The notes: generated by a model not told the origin, from the letters alone. Positions 1 to 9,108 are shown, counted from the first letter of the stretch. The stretch is 64,000 nt of DNA from Flavobacterium branchiarum (GCF_030409845.1 NZ_JAUFQQ010000003.1:1922001-1986000); one strand, 5' to 3'. Numbers and translations are program-made.

Positions 1-1
1 A

Positions 2-2860
2 GCAATTAATGTTCAAAACCGTGTAGCTTCGGTTACAAATAAATTACCTCCATTGGTAATTAGAGAAGGTATTAAAATTACGAGAGAAGTACCTAGTATG
101 TTGATGTACGTAAATCTTTATAGTACTGACAAGAATACCGATATGAAGTTTTTGTATAACTATGCTGATATCAACGTACTTTCAGAATTAAAAAGGGTTA
201 ATGGTATTGGATCTGGTGATATCTTAGGAACACGTGAATATGCAATGCGTATTTGGTTAAAACCAGATCGTATGTTGGCTTATAAAATTTCAGCAGACGA
301 GATAATGGAAGCATTATCAAGCCAGAGTTTGGAAGCATCTCCTGGTAAAACAGGTGAAAGTTCTGGTAAACGTTCTCAGGCGTTTGAATATGTATTAAAA
401 TATTCTGGACGTTTTACAACAAAAGAACAATATGAGAATATTGTTGTAAAATCAAATGCAAACGGTGAGCTTTTACGTCTAAAAGATGTTGCCAAAATTG
501 AATTTGGTAGTTCAATGTATGATATTTATTCTAATTTAAATGGTAGACCATCTGCGGCTATTGTATTAAAACAATCTTTTGGAAGTAATGCAAATCAGGT
601 TATTGAAGAGGTAAAAGCTAAGTTAGAAAAAATCAAACAAAAATTTCCAAAAGGTATGGATTATGAAATTTCGTATGACGTTTCTAAATTTTTGGATGCT
701 TCTATCGAAAAAGTAATTCACACTTTGGTTGAAGCTTTTATCTTGGTAGGATTAGTTGTGTTTCTTTTCTTAGGAGATTGGCGCTCTACTATTATTCCAG
801 CGATTGCAGTTCCTGTATCATTGATCGGAACCTTTATATTTATGACATTCTTTGATATTTCACTGAACTTAATTACATTATTTGCTCTGGTTCTAGCTAT
901 TGGAGTCGTCGTCGATGATGCCATTGTGGTTATTGAGGCGGTTCATGCCAAGATGGAAGAAGAGCATCTCTCAGCATATAAAGCAACTAAAAAGGCGATG
1001 CATGAAATCGCGGGAGCAATTATAGCGATTACGTTCCTTATGGCAGCAGTATTTGTTCCAGTTGCCTTTATGTCTGGTCCTGTGGGAGTATTTTACAGAC
1101 AGTTCTCTGTTACTATGGCAACGGCGATTATACTTTCGGGTATTGTGGCACTGACCTTGACACCAGCACTTTGTGCAATGATGTTAAAAAACGATCATGG
1201 CAAACCCAAAAAGAAAACACCTGTAGATCGTTTTATAGATGGTTTTAATAACAAGTTTAATTTAGCACAAGGCAAATACCAAGATGTATTGGCTAAAATT
1301 ATAAACAGAAGGGCGGTTACTATTATTGCACTTTTAGGTTTTTGCGCAGGAACATGGTTGATTAGTAGTACGGTTCCTTCTGGATTTATTCCAAATGAGG
1401 ATCAGGGAATGTTTTATGCTGTTATTCAAACACCACCAGGATCATCATTAGAGCGAACTAATAATGTTGCAGAGAAATTACAAAAAATAGCAGAAACAAT
1501 AGATGGAGTAAAATCTGTTTCTTCATTAGCAGGTTATGAAATTCTGTCTGAAGGTACTGGAGCAAACTCAGGAACTTGTTTGGTTAATCTTAAAGACTGG
1601 AATGATAGAAAACATTCTGTAATTGAGATTATGGCAGAATTGGAAGAAAAATCGAAAGACATTGCTGGAGCTAATATTGAGTTTTTTCAACCGCCTGCTG
1701 TACCTGGATATGGTGCTGCTGGAGGATTTGAACTTCGTTTATTAGACAAAACAGGTTCGGGAGATTATAAAAAAATGGAGAAGGTAAATAACGATTTTGT
1801 TGCCGAATTGAACAGACATCCGGAATTATCTAACGTTTTTAGCTTCTTTAGTTCTAGTTTCCCTCAATACATGATGAAAGTAGACAATGATTTGGCACAA
1901 CAAAAAGGTGTTTCTATCGAAAATGCGATGAATACATTGTCAACACTTGTGGGTAGTAACTACGAAATTAGTTTTATTAAATACGGAATTAACTATAAAG
2001 TAATCGTTCAGGCAGCTCCTGAATATCGTGCACAACCAGATGATATTTTAAAGCTTTATGTGAAAAATAATCGTGATGAAATGGTTCCTTTTTCGGCCTT
2101 TATGAAATTAGAAAAAGTATATGGTCTTTCGGAAATTACAAGACATAATATGTATACTTCTACCCAGATTAGTGGTTCTGCTGCTGCTGGTTATAGTTCT
2201 GGTACAGCTATTAAGGTGATTCAAGAAGTTGCTGCTAAAAAATTACCTAGAGGATATGACATTGATTGGGCAGGTATTTCTGCCGATGAAGTTGCTCAAG
2301 GGAATCAAGCAATTTGGGTTTTCCTTATCTGTTTAGGATTTGTGTATTTAGTATTAGCTGCACAATATGAAAGTTTCATTTTACCATTATCAGTAATTCT
2401 TTCTTTACCAGCAGGTATTTTTGGAGCATTCCTTTTGTTAAAATTAACTGGATTAGAGAATAATATTTATGCTCAGGTTGCTATGGTAATGCTTATTGGT
2501 TTATTGGGTAAAAATGCGGTATTGATTGTGGAGTTTGCTATACAAAGGCACGCTGCGGGTAAGTCGGTTTTTGAAGCTGCTTTAGAAGGTTCTAAGGCTC
2601 GTTTCCGTCCAATCTTAATGACTTCATTTGCATTTATAGCAGGATTACTTCCGTTAGCTTTTGCTACAGGTCCAGGTAAAATTGGTAACAGAACCATTGG
2701 TACTGCGGCAGCAGGAGGAATGCTTATTGGAACCATTTGTGGGGTATTCATTATTCCTGGATTGTATTATATATTCGGTAGAATTGCAGAAAAACACAAA
2801 TTAGTGAAACATGAAGAAGAGAATCCATTAACAGAAGAAATTGACAACAATCATGTATAA
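2..2860 (+). CDS. RND (HAE1/AcrB-type) efflux pump inner-membrane subunit, 5' truncated
   Basis: This is the proton-driven inner-membrane subunit of a tripartite drug efflux pump. The reading frame is open from base 2, so the start and the first roughly 100 residues lie outside the window; 952 residues remain of the usual 1030-1060. Visible family marks are the periplasmic porter domains, two sets of membrane helices, the paired aspartates of the proton relay in the fourth helix (VVVDDAIVVIE) and the matching lysine (GLLGKNAVLIVEFA). The stop overlaps the start of the next gene, an outer-membrane channel, which fits a pump operon; the membrane fusion subunit is expected upstream. The substrate cannot be told from sequence. 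Confidence 0.95.
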   Translation, partial: AINVQNRVASVTNKLPPLVIREGIKITREVPSMLMYVNLYSTDKNTDMKFLYNYADINVLSELKRVNGIGSGDILGTREYAMRIWLKPDRMLAYKISADEIMEALSSQSLEASPGKTGESSGKRSQAFEYVLKYSGRFTTKEQYENIVVKSNANGELLRLKDVAKIEFGSSMYDIYSNLNGRPSAAIVLKQSFGSNANQVIEEVKAKLEKIKQKFPKGMDYEISYDVSKFLDASIEKVIHTLVEAFILVGLVVFLFLGDWRSTIIPAIAVPVSLIGTFIFMTFFDISLNLITLFALVLAIGVVVDDAIVVIEAVHAKMEEEHLSAYKATKKAMHEIAGAIIAITFLMAAVFVPVAFMSGPVGVFYRQFSVTMATAIILSGIVALTLTPALCAMMLKNDHGKPKKKTPVDRFIDGFNNKFNLAQGKYQDVLAKIINRRAVTIIALLGFCAGTWLISSTVPSGFIPNEDQGMFYAVIQTPPGSSLERTNNVAEKLQKIAETIDGVKSVSSLAGYEILSEGTGANSGTCLVNLKDWNDRKHSVIEIMAELEEKSKDIAGANIEFFQPPAVPGYGAAGGFELRLLDKTGSGDYKKMEKVNNDFVAELNRHPELSNVFSFFSSSFPQYMMKVDNDLAQQKGVSIENAMNTLSTLVGSNYEISFIKYGINYKVIVQAAPEYRAQPDDILKLYVKNNRDEMVPFSAFMKLEKVYGLSEITRHNMYTSTQISGSAAAGYSSGTAIKVIQEVAAKKLPRGYDIDWAGISADEVAQGNQAIWVFLICLGFVYLVLAAQYESFILPLSVILSLPAGIFGAFLLLKLTGLENNIYAQVAMVMLIGLLGKNAVLIVEFAIQRHAAGKSVFEAALEGSKARFRPILMTSFAFIAGLLPLAFATGPGKIGNRTIGTAAAGGMLIGTICGVFIIPGLYYIFGRIAEKHKLVKHEEENPLTEEIDNNHV

Positions 2861-4286
2861 AATCAAATTATATAAATATAGTATTGTTTTGGGTCTTTGT
2901 CTTGTTGTAGTAAGTTGCAAGACGCCACAAACAGTTGCAGATACTCCAAAGAAATCAATTCCGGAGTCTTTTGGAACTACCAAAGACACGACAAATATGT
3001 CGGACATTAAATGGAGTAACTATTTTAAAGACAAGAATCTTGTAGCTTTAATTGATACTGCATTAAAAAATAATCAGGAATTAAATATCACGCTACAAGA
3101 AATCGAAATCGCTAAAAATGATATTCGTGTTAGAAAAGGAGCCTTATTACCTACAGTTGGTGTACGTGCAGGAGCAGGAGTGGAGAAAGTAGGACGCTAT
3201 ACTAGTCAAGGTGCTGGTGATACTTCTACGGAGATTAAACCAGGTAAGGAAACACCTGATCCGCTTGGTGATTTTACTATTGCAGCTTATGCTAAGTGGG
3301 AAGTAGATATTTGGAAAAAGTTACGTAATTCAAAAAAAGCTGCAGTAAGCAGGTATTTGGCCACTGTAGAAGGTAAGAACTTTGTAATCACAAATTTAAT
3401 TGCAGAGGTTGCTGATTCTTATTATGAATTATTGGCATTAGACAGTCAGTTGGATATTGTGAAGCAAACTATCAAGTTGCAATCAAATGCTTTAGAAATT
3501 GTAAAAATTCAAAAACAAGCGGCAAGAGCAACGGAATTAGGTGTTCAGAAATTTCAGGCTGAAGTTATGGCTTCAAAAAGTAAAGAGTTTGATATTTTAC
3601 AGCAAATAAAAGAGGCAGAGAATAAAATCAACTTTTTGTTAGCTCGTTATCCGCAAGAAATTAAAAGAGACAATACAGACTTCTTGACTTTATTGCCAGC
3701 ATCTGTTAATTCTGGAATTCCATCACAATTACTAACAAATCGCCCTGATGTAAAACAGGCTGAGTTAGAATTAGTAGCTGCAAAACTAGATGTGAAAATT
3801 GCTCGTGCCGAATTTTATCCTTCATTAGATATTTCGGCCGCTATAGGAGTACAAGCATTTAAACCAGCTTATTTGTTTACTATGCCAGAATCGCTACTTT
3901 ATTCATTAGCAGGAGATTTGGCAGCGCCATTAATTAATAGAAATGCGATAAAAGCGGAGTTTAGCAGTGCAAATGCAAGACAGCTTCAAGCATTGTACAA
4001 CTATGATCGTACTGTTTTGAATGCTTATTTAGAAGTTTCAAATCAGCTTTCTAAAATTGATAACTTGCAAAAAGGGTATGATCTAAAATCGCAACAAGTG
4101 ACTGCTTTAAATAAATCAATAGATGTTTCTAACGATTTGTTTAAGTCAGCGAGAATTGATTATTTCGAAGTTCTAATGACACAACGTGACGCATTAGAAG
4201 CTAAACTTGAATTGATAGATACAAAGAAAGAGCAGTTGAATGCTGCAGTCTATGTGTATAAAGATTTAGGTGGTGGTTGGAAATAA
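2853..4286 (+). CDS. TolC-like outer-membrane efflux lipoprotein (NodT family)
   Basis: This is the outer-membrane exit duct of the RND pump encoded just upstream. The N-terminus has a short hydrophobic segment and a lipobox ending VVVSC, with the lipidated cysteine at residue 22. Two outer-membrane efflux repeats follow, with the typical NRPDVKQAELEL motif in the middle. A TTG at 2841 is in frame, but ATG 2853 gives a cleaner lipoprotein signal and overlaps the preceding stop by 8 bases, suggesting translational coupling. At 477 residues it has the usual family length. A strong terminator follows within 20 bases, closing the operon. Confidence 0.93.
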   Translation: MYKIKLYKYSIVLGLCLVVVSCKTPQTVADTPKKSIPESFGTTKDTTNMSDIKWSNYFKDKNLVALIDTALKNNQELNITLQEIEIAKNDIRVRKGALLPTVGVRAGAGVEKVGRYTSQGAGDTSTEIKPGKETPDPLGDFTIAAYAKWEVDIWKKLRNSKKAAVSRYLATVEGKNFVITNLIAEVADSYYELLALDSQLDIVKQTIKLQSNALEIVKIQKQAARATELGVQKFQAEVMASKSKEFDILQQIKEAENKINFLLARYPQEIKRDNTDFLTLLPASVNSGIPSQLLTNRPDVKQAELELVAAKLDVKIARAEFYPSLDISAAIGVQAFKPAYLFTMPESLLYSLAGDLAAPLINRNAIKAEFSSANARQLQALYNYDRTVLNAYLEVSNQLSKIDNLQKGYDLKSQQVTALNKSIDVSNDLFKSARIDYFEVLMTQRDALEAKLELIDTKKEQLNAAVYVYKDLGGGWK

Positions 4287-4304
4287 AATTAGTTATTTGT
4301 AGTT

Positions 4305-4343
4305 AAAAAACCTCTTGAGAGTAAAGTCTTAAGAGGTTTTTTT
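4305..4343 (+). terminator. Rho-independent terminator of the efflux operon
   Basis: A 12-base stem (AAAAAACCTCTT paired with AAGAGGTTTTTT) ends in a T-run 19 bases after the outer-membrane channel gene. It probably also serves the convergent DeoR gene. Confidence 0.85.
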
Positions 4344-4364
4344 GTATTTAAAATTATTCGGTTT

Positions 4365-5114
4365 TTAAACCAATAGTATGCCAGCCTCTTTATATGGTTT
4401 TAAAGCTTCTTCTTCGGGAGAGATATTAGTTACCAAGATATTAATGTCTTTAATTGGACACACAAAATAAGCTTCGGCAGTTCCGATTTTTTCAATTGAA
4501 CTTAGTGCTATAACGGTATTTGAATTTTGAATCATGTTCTTTTTAATTTGTGAATCATCATATATAATACCTGTTACTCCACGTTCATGATGCATACTAC
4601 AAACCCCTAAAAGACAAACATCGGCTCTAAAATTTCTGAAGAAATCAATAGTTTCAATACTTGCAGTAGCAAACGATGTTTTGCACATTTTTCCACCAGC
4701 AAAGATTAATTCGATGTTGGGTAAATCTTCTATTAGTACTGCTACAGGAAAACTATTTGTGATAACAGTCAATTTTAAATCATAAGGAAAACTAGCGACT
4801 AAAGCTAAAGAAGTTGTTCCTCCATCAATAAAAACTACCTGTCCATCTTTTAAATAGGAGATTGCTTTTTCGGCAATAATTTTCTTGCTCTCAAGATCGT
4901 GTTTTTCTCTATTCCTAAAATGCAACGGAATAGGAGACGGAGCTACTGCGCCTCCGCGAACTGCTTTTAGTAAGCCTTGATCAGAAAGCTCTTTTACATC
5001 TCTTCTAACAGTATCTTCAGAAACATTTAAATACTCACTAAGTTCCAATAAAGTAACTCTATGTTCTTTTGATAAGTATTCTAAAATCACGTTTTTGCGT
5101 TCTTCTTTTTTCAT
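4365..5114 (-). CDS. DeoR/GlpR-family transcriptional repressor
   Basis: A DNA-binding repressor of the DeoR family, which usually senses a phosphorylated sugar. Residues 5-57 form the winged helix-turn-helix (TLLELSEYLNVSEDTVRRDV), and residues about 75-230 form the sugar-phosphate-binding, isomerase-like domain (FIDGGTTS, ITNSFPVA, FAGG). The open frame extends upstream to 5270, but that part is hydrophobic, low-complexity and runs through the control region, so ATG 5114 is chosen; it gives 249 residues, the family norm. It is divergent from a HAD nucleotidase gene and the gap holds five TTGCAA motifs, so it probably controls itself and that neighbour. The inducer is unknown. Confidence 0.9.
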   Translation of the reverse strand: MKKEERKNVILEYLSKEHRVTLLELSEYLNVSEDTVRRDVKELSDQGLLKAVRGGAVAPSPIPLHFRNREKHDLESKKIIAEKAISYLKDGQVVFIDGGTTSLALVASFPYDLKLTVITNSFPVAVLIEDLPNIELIFAGGKMCKTSFATASIETIDFFRNFRADVCLLGVCSMHHERGVTGIIYDDSQIKKNMIQNSNTVIALSSIEKIGTAEAYFVCPIKDINILVTNISPEEEALKPYKEAGILLV

Positions 5115-5117
5115 ATG

Positions 5118-5199
5118 TTGCAAAGTTATATTGCAAAAATAATAAAATATTGCAACATATTGCAATATTTGCGTAGATTTGTAGCAAAATAATTTGCAA
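5118..5199. promoter_or_regulatory. Divergent promoter region with five TTGCAA motifs (candidate DeoR operators)
   Basis: TTGCAA, itself a palindrome, occurs at 5118, 5131, 5150, 5160 and 5194. The first abuts the deoR start and the last runs into the nucleotidase ATG. A rightward promoter core TAGATTTG (5174-5181) has a TTG at 5150, 21 bases upstream and inside one motif. A leftward core TAACTTTG (minus strand 5128-5121) ends only 6 bases before the deoR ATG. The motif density and position suggest autorepression and control of the nucleotidase gene. Confidence 0.6.
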
Positions 5200-5732
5200 T
5201 GAAAAAGAAAACTATTGCTGTCGATATGGATGGCGTACTTGCTGATATAGAAGTTAGCTTGATAGAACATTATAATAAAGAATGCGGAACGACTCTTTCA
5301 AGAGAGAGTATTCAGGGAATGAGTGAGGATGAGGCTTTTAATGGAAGAACTATTTTACGCAAAATTTTAAATTCTGAAAATTTTTTCAGATCACTACCTG
5401 TTATGCCAGATGCTGTGGAGAGTTTACGAAAGTTGCAAGAAAACTTTGAAATCTTTATCGTTTCTGCAGCTACAGAATTCCCGATGTCTCTTCATGAGAA
5501 AATAGAATGGTTGGGAGAGCATTTTCCTTTTATCAAATGGGAGAATATCATCTTATGCGGAAGTAAAAAAATTATCAGTACAGATTATATGATTGACGAT
5601 CACAGTAAAAATTTAGATCATTGTATGGGTGAGCCTATAATGTTTACTGCATTTCATAATATAAATCAAACACATCACCTAAGAGTGAATAATTGGAAGG
5701 AAGTACTAGAAACGTTAGAAAAAACGCTCTAG
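5199..5732 (+). CDS. HAD-family 5'(3')-deoxyribonucleotidase-like protein
   Basis: A cytoplasmic haloacid-dehalogenase-type phosphatase of the NT5C (5'-nucleotidase, deoxy, cytosolic) family. It probably dephosphorylates pyrimidine deoxynucleotides, though the substrate is inferred. Motif I is VDMDGVLAD, with nucleophile Asp9 and general acid Asp11. A serine-containing motif II (FIVSAA) and acidic motif (DYMIDDH) follow. The 177 residues match the family. ATG 5199 overlaps the last TTGCAA motif, and there is no clear ribosome-binding site. It lies divergent from the DeoR regulator, which suggests control by a sugar-phosphate or nucleoside-breakdown signal. Confidence 0.85.
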   Translation: MKKKTIAVDMDGVLADIEVSLIEHYNKECGTTLSRESIQGMSEDEAFNGRTILRKILNSENFFRSLPVMPDAVESLRKLQENFEIFIVSAATEFPMSLHEKIEWLGEHFPFIKWENIILCGSKKIISTDYMIDDHSKNLDHCMGEPIMFTAFHNINQTHHLRVNNWKEVLETLEKTL

Positions 5733-5775
5733 ATCTATTTGTTTTATTACATTTTGACAGCTTGAAAAAGCAATT

Positions 5776-5811
5776 AAACTGCCTATGAATCTGATTCGGG
5801 CAGTTTTTTTT
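5776..5811 (+). terminator. Rho-independent terminator after the nucleotidase gene
   Basis: AAACTGCC and GGCAGTTT form an 8-base stem around a loop of about 15 bases, followed by a T-run. It lies 44 bases after the stop and could work in both directions, because the next gene is convergent. Confidence 0.75.
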
Positions 5812-5833
5812 TGATAGTAGTGTAATGAAAAAA

Positions 5834-6430
5834 TTAAACCTTTTTTTTCCAAAAGTTCAATACTCCATCACAAGCAGATTGTTCTAAGTCAAAACTCTCC
5901 GGAATTTCCTCCCAAGTACTCCAATAAGTTACTAATCTAGTTCCTTTGGGAGTTTTTGCCAATTGTTCTTTTACGTAATTTGAGTAAGAATGAAATAACT
6001 CTTTTTCTGGAACTATTATTTTGTCAATTGGACAGGTAATATCGATATTTTCGTAGAAGGAGTTATAAAAATAAAAAGCATCATAATCTGAAAAGGAAAT
6101 CTGATTGATGTTTGAATGTATAAATTCAACATTTTTTATATTATGCTTTTCAGCTATTTTTTTAGACACTTTTATAAGTGATTCTCTTTGTTCGACACCA
6201 TAAAATTTACCTCTTGTAGAGGCGGCGCCTACTAAGCAAAACTTTCCTGCTCCAGCACCTATGTCTAATACTTTTTTATTGGGTTTGTCTACCAGATAAT
6301 CAGCGGCAACCTTAGCAATTTCTACCGGTGTCCAATGTCGTTCAGAAAGCCTTTTGACGCGCGTTGAGTACAATTCGTTAAATGTACTGTCTTCAACATC
6401 TATGTTTAGTCGTAGTTGTTTAAAAATCAT
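5834..6430 (-). CDS. Class I SAM-dependent methyltransferase
   Basis: A small (198-residue) soluble methyltransferase of unknown substrate. The SAM-binding motif I (VLDIGAGAGKF, residues 54-64) is clear, and the acidic residue at the end of the second strand is present (FYGVEQRE). The segment DAFYFYNSF stands where motif IV would be. The N-terminal helix resembles methyltransferases that act on small molecules or on protein/RNA, but nothing fixes the target. It is a single gene, convergent with the nucleotidase and divergent from an AraC regulator, so the neighbours give no strong hint. Confidence 0.85.
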   Translation of the reverse strand: MIFKQLRLNIDVEDSTFNELYSTRVKRLSERHWTPVEIAKVAADYLVDKPNKKVLDIGAGAGKFCLVGAASTRGKFYGVEQRESLIKVSKKIAEKHNIKNVEFIHSNINQISFSDYDAFYFYNSFYENIDITCPIDKIIVPEKELFHSYSNYVKEQLAKTPKGTRLVTYWSTWEEIPESFDLEQSACDGVLNFWKKKV

Positions 6431-6606
6431 TTAATTGTTTTTGTATTCTCGATTCAATAAATAGTATAGTTTTTATATTTACTATGACTCTTTTGATTCG
6501 GTTATTATAAGATAGATAATACTTTGGGGAAAAGGAATTTGACCAAGATAGCGCTAGTTATTGTAATTTCATAATTAATTCATGATTTATTTATGTTTGA
6601 TTTTCT

Positions 6607-6614
6607 TAACTTTG
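6607..6614 (+). promoter_or_regulatory. Candidate promoter core TAACTTTG next to the AraC start
   Basis: The core lies only 4 bases before the ATG at 6619, as in the deoR gene upstream, which would give a nearly leaderless transcript. A second core, TATGTTTG, lies at 6592-6599. Neither has a TTG at the 19-base spacing seen at the tRNA promoters, so this is a weak call. Confidence 0.35.
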
Positions 6615-6618
6615 CCAC

Positions 6619-7491
6619 ATGAATAATCATATTGTTTCTCAAGCTTCAGATTTTAATACCAACGACTTAAAGCTAAAAGGCTTTAAAGTGTACGAAGTTA
6701 ATAGTGGTGTCAATGCTGTTCCTACTTATAATCGTAGGGATTTTTACAAAATTTGTATTAACACCAGCAAAAGCCTAATTCATTATGCAGATAGAGGTAT
6801 TGAAACTGACGGTACCATATTATTTTTTGGAAATCCTCGTATTCCATATTCTTGGGAAATTATTTCACCTATTTACCGTGGCTATGCTTGTGTTTTTACG
6901 GAAGAGTTTTTAAAGGTCAATTATCGTTCTGATAGTCTTAATGAATCGCCTTTGTTTAAAATTGGTGGGACTCCTATATTTACATTAACTACTGCTCAAG
7001 AGGAGTTTATAACTTCGATGTTTGCGAAAATGATTGTAGAACAAGACACTGATTATATTTTTAAAGACGATTTAATTCGGAATTATATCAATCTGATTAT
7101 TCATGAATCATTAAAAATGCAACCTACAGAAAACTTCTTTAAACATAAGAATGCTTCTTCTCGTATTACTACTCTTTTTTTAGAACTTTTAGAAAGACAG
7201 TTTCCAATTGAAACAAAAGACCAACCACTTAAGCTTAAAACACCACAAGATTATGCTCAAAATCTTGCTGTACATGTCAATCACCTGAATCGTTCGGTAA
7301 AGGAAATCACAGGTAAATCGACTACAACACATGTCAGCGAAAGAATTATTAGCGAAGCAAAAGCACTTTTGCAACATACAGATTGGAGTATTGCAGACAT
7401 AGGATTTTCACTTGGATTTGAATATCCGAGTTATTTTAATAACTACTTTAAAAGACTAACAGGAACTGTACCTAAAACGTTACGAGTGTAA
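6619..7491 (+). CDS. AraC-family transcriptional regulator
   Basis: An activator-type DNA-binding protein of 290 residues. The N-terminal half (about 1-170) is a cupin-like sensor domain of the kind common in Bacteroidota, and the C-terminal half (about 190-290) carries two helix-turn-helix motifs, ending in the diagnostic IADIGFSLGFEYPSYFNNYFK. It sits upstream of two cupin genes and an alcohol dehydrogenase in the same orientation. Regulators of this subtype are often next to oxidoreductases, so it probably controls that set (inference). The ligand is unknown. Confidence 0.92.
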   Translation: MNNHIVSQASDFNTNDLKLKGFKVYEVNSGVNAVPTYNRRDFYKICINTSKSLIHYADRGIETDGTILFFGNPRIPYSWEIISPIYRGYACVFTEEFLKVNYRSDSLNESPLFKIGGTPIFTLTTAQEEFITSMFAKMIVEQDTDYIFKDDLIRNYINLIIHESLKMQPTENFFKHKNASSRITTLFLELLERQFPIETKDQPLKLKTPQDYAQNLAVHVNHLNRSVKEITGKSTTTHVSERIISEAKALLQHTDWSIADIGFSLGFEYPSYFNNYFKRLTGTVPKTLRV

Positions 7492-7672
7492 ATTGTTTCA
7501 TATTCTTAATTTTTTGTTTGATAATTGTTATCTGATAATGTCTTTGCCAAAGTAAATTTGCACAGAGATAATTAGTATTAATTAATATCAGATTATTAGC
7601 TAGATAGTAAGGTTTGTATTGCTTACCGCTTCTTTAAATTTAGTTTGTACTGATGTATAAAACAGAACTATT

Positions 7673-8089
7673 ATGGATACAAAAAAAAAGGAATCAAACA
7701 ATACTATCTTTCCAAAAGGAGACCCAGCTTCTGCAGATTACTTTACAGGGAATGCTTGGGTAAAAATGCTTGTTCCAGATGACAGGGCATTAAACACTGT
7801 TATAGGAAATGTTGTTTTTGAAGCTGGTGCTAGAAATAACTGGCATACACATCCTGGAGGTCAAATACTTATTGTTACACATGGTGTAGGGTACTACCAA
7901 GAAGAGGGCAAACCTATTCAATTACTCAATATTGGAGATGTTGTTTCTATTTTACCCGAAGTAAAACACTGGCATGGCGCATCACCAGATAGTGAATTTA
8001 CTCATATAGCAATAAGTACGAATACTCAAAACGGCATTGTCAATTGGTTAGAAAGAGTTACTGATGAACAATACAATACCTTTAAGTAG
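7673..8089 (+). CDS. Small cupin resembling manganese-dependent (R)-hydroxynitrile lyase
   Basis: A single-domain cupin of 138 residues, probably a metalloenzyme. It resembles the bacterial cupin family that includes GtHNL, an (R)-selective hydroxynitrile (mandelonitrile) lyase, and the carboxymuconolactone decarboxylase-associated cupins. The metal-binding set is complete: His58, His60 and Gln64 (WHTHPGGQ) plus His99 in KHWHG; His101 matches the extra active-site histidine of that family. The C-terminus WLERVTDEQYN is typical. It lies 182 bases after the AraC gene and 188 bases before a diverged paralogue. Lyase activity is an inference from residues; a redox or decarboxylase role is also possible. 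Confidence 0.88.
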   Translation: MDTKKKESNNTIFPKGDPASADYFTGNAWVKMLVPDDRALNTVIGNVVFEAGARNNWHTHPGGQILIVTHGVGYYQEEGKPIQLLNIGDVVSILPEVKHWHGASPDSEFTHIAISTNTQNGIVNWLERVTDEQYNTFK

Positions 8090-8277
8090 TCTTGAAGTGT
8101 AGAAGTGTTGTATAGCCTCAATATTAATTTAAAATCAAATTTTAGAAAAGGAATTTTTATTCTTTTATTTCAATCTTGTACTAAGGAAATTATTTTGTAA
8201 ATTTCTGATTTTAAGTTTATTGTGCTTTATTGAGGGATTGTTAAAAATTTAAATCAAATTACATTAAACAGCTATTT

Positions 8278-8682
8278 ATGTCAACACATTATACTACTAT
8301 TATAGAGGAAGGAATAGTTCCTAATAAATATACTACTGGCGAGGTTTCTTATAAAAAAAGCACGAGTGATATTCAGCCACGTAATACCACAATAAAAGAG
8401 GTTGCTTTTGAGGCAGGTTCGAGAAATAATTGGCATACTAATACTGGTTTGCAATTACTTGTTGCCACAGAGGGAGTTGGTTATTTTCAAGAAAGAGGCA
8501 CCCCAATTCGATTGGTTCGTAAAGGGGAAGTACTTACCATTTTACCCGAAGTTGAACATTGGTATGGTGCAACACCTACTAGTAAATTCTCTCATATTGC
8601 GATTATTACTGAGATTGATAAAGGCATGGGAGTTTGGATGAATCAAGTAACGGATGAGGAATACAATAGTTTTGTAGGGTAG
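8278..8682 (+). CDS. Diverged cupin paralogue with altered metal site
   Basis: A 134-residue cupin clearly related to the one upstream: shared EAGSRNNWHT, GVGYFQE, ILPEVEHW and the VTDEEYN end. Two key positions differ. The second metal histidine is Asn55 (WHTN instead of WHTH), and the second histidine of the KHWHG motif is Tyr96 (HWYG). His53, Gln59 and His94 remain. The pair therefore looks like a tandem duplication in which this copy lost or changed activity. It may bind a different metal, act as a binding protein, or pair with the first cupin. ATG 8278 gives a start comparable to the paralogue. Confidence 0.88.
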   Translation: MSTHYTTIIEEGIVPNKYTTGEVSYKKSTSDIQPRNTTIKEVAFEAGSRNNWHTNTGLQLLVATEGVGYFQERGTPIRLVRKGEVLTILPEVEHWYGATPTSKFSHIAIITEIDKGMGVWMNQVTDEEYNSFVG

Positions 8683-8684
8683 TT

Positions 8685-9090
8685 TTTTGAGGTTCAGAGG
8701 TACTGAGGCTCAAAGGTTCAGAGGCAAGAAGTTAGAAACAAGAAGCAAGAAGCAAGATTGATTCCTAAAACTTAAAACGGCGAAGGATACTGAAGAACTA
8801 ACCCAAACTTGTCTTCCTGACGAAGGAAGGAACTCATTAAGTAGCTCTACAATAAAAGATTAAGTTTTGGTTAGTGTATTTACCTGACTGGAAACTGGAA
8901 ACTGGAAACTTAAAACTGAGCACTGTGACTGTCCTTCAACTCCGCTCAGAATGACACGCAACTGAAAACAGAGGCTGAAAACTTTTTTAACAAGCAGACT
9001 ACTCGTTTAGATTATATACTCTATTGGCATGCACTTGAAACTGAGACTGAGAACTGCAAACTTTAAACAAAGCAAACTTTAAACAAAAAA
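8685..9090. repeat. Intergenic repeat cluster with a CTTCAACTCCGCTCAG-type element
   Basis: This 425-base gap has no gene. It contains short direct repeats (GGAAACT, AGAAGCAAGA, AACTGAGACTGAG-like strings). At 8929-8957 it has one copy of the element CTGTCCTTC(G/A)ACTCCGCTCAG followed by (G/A)ATGACAC, which recurs at 14102, 14182, 15636 and, inverted, 19979. At 8812-8845 a segment resembles the CTGACGGAGGAAGAGTCTCA part of the 20 kb tandem repeats. Confidence 0.7.
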
Positions 9091-9108
9091 CAAAAACATT
9101 TTAAATAT

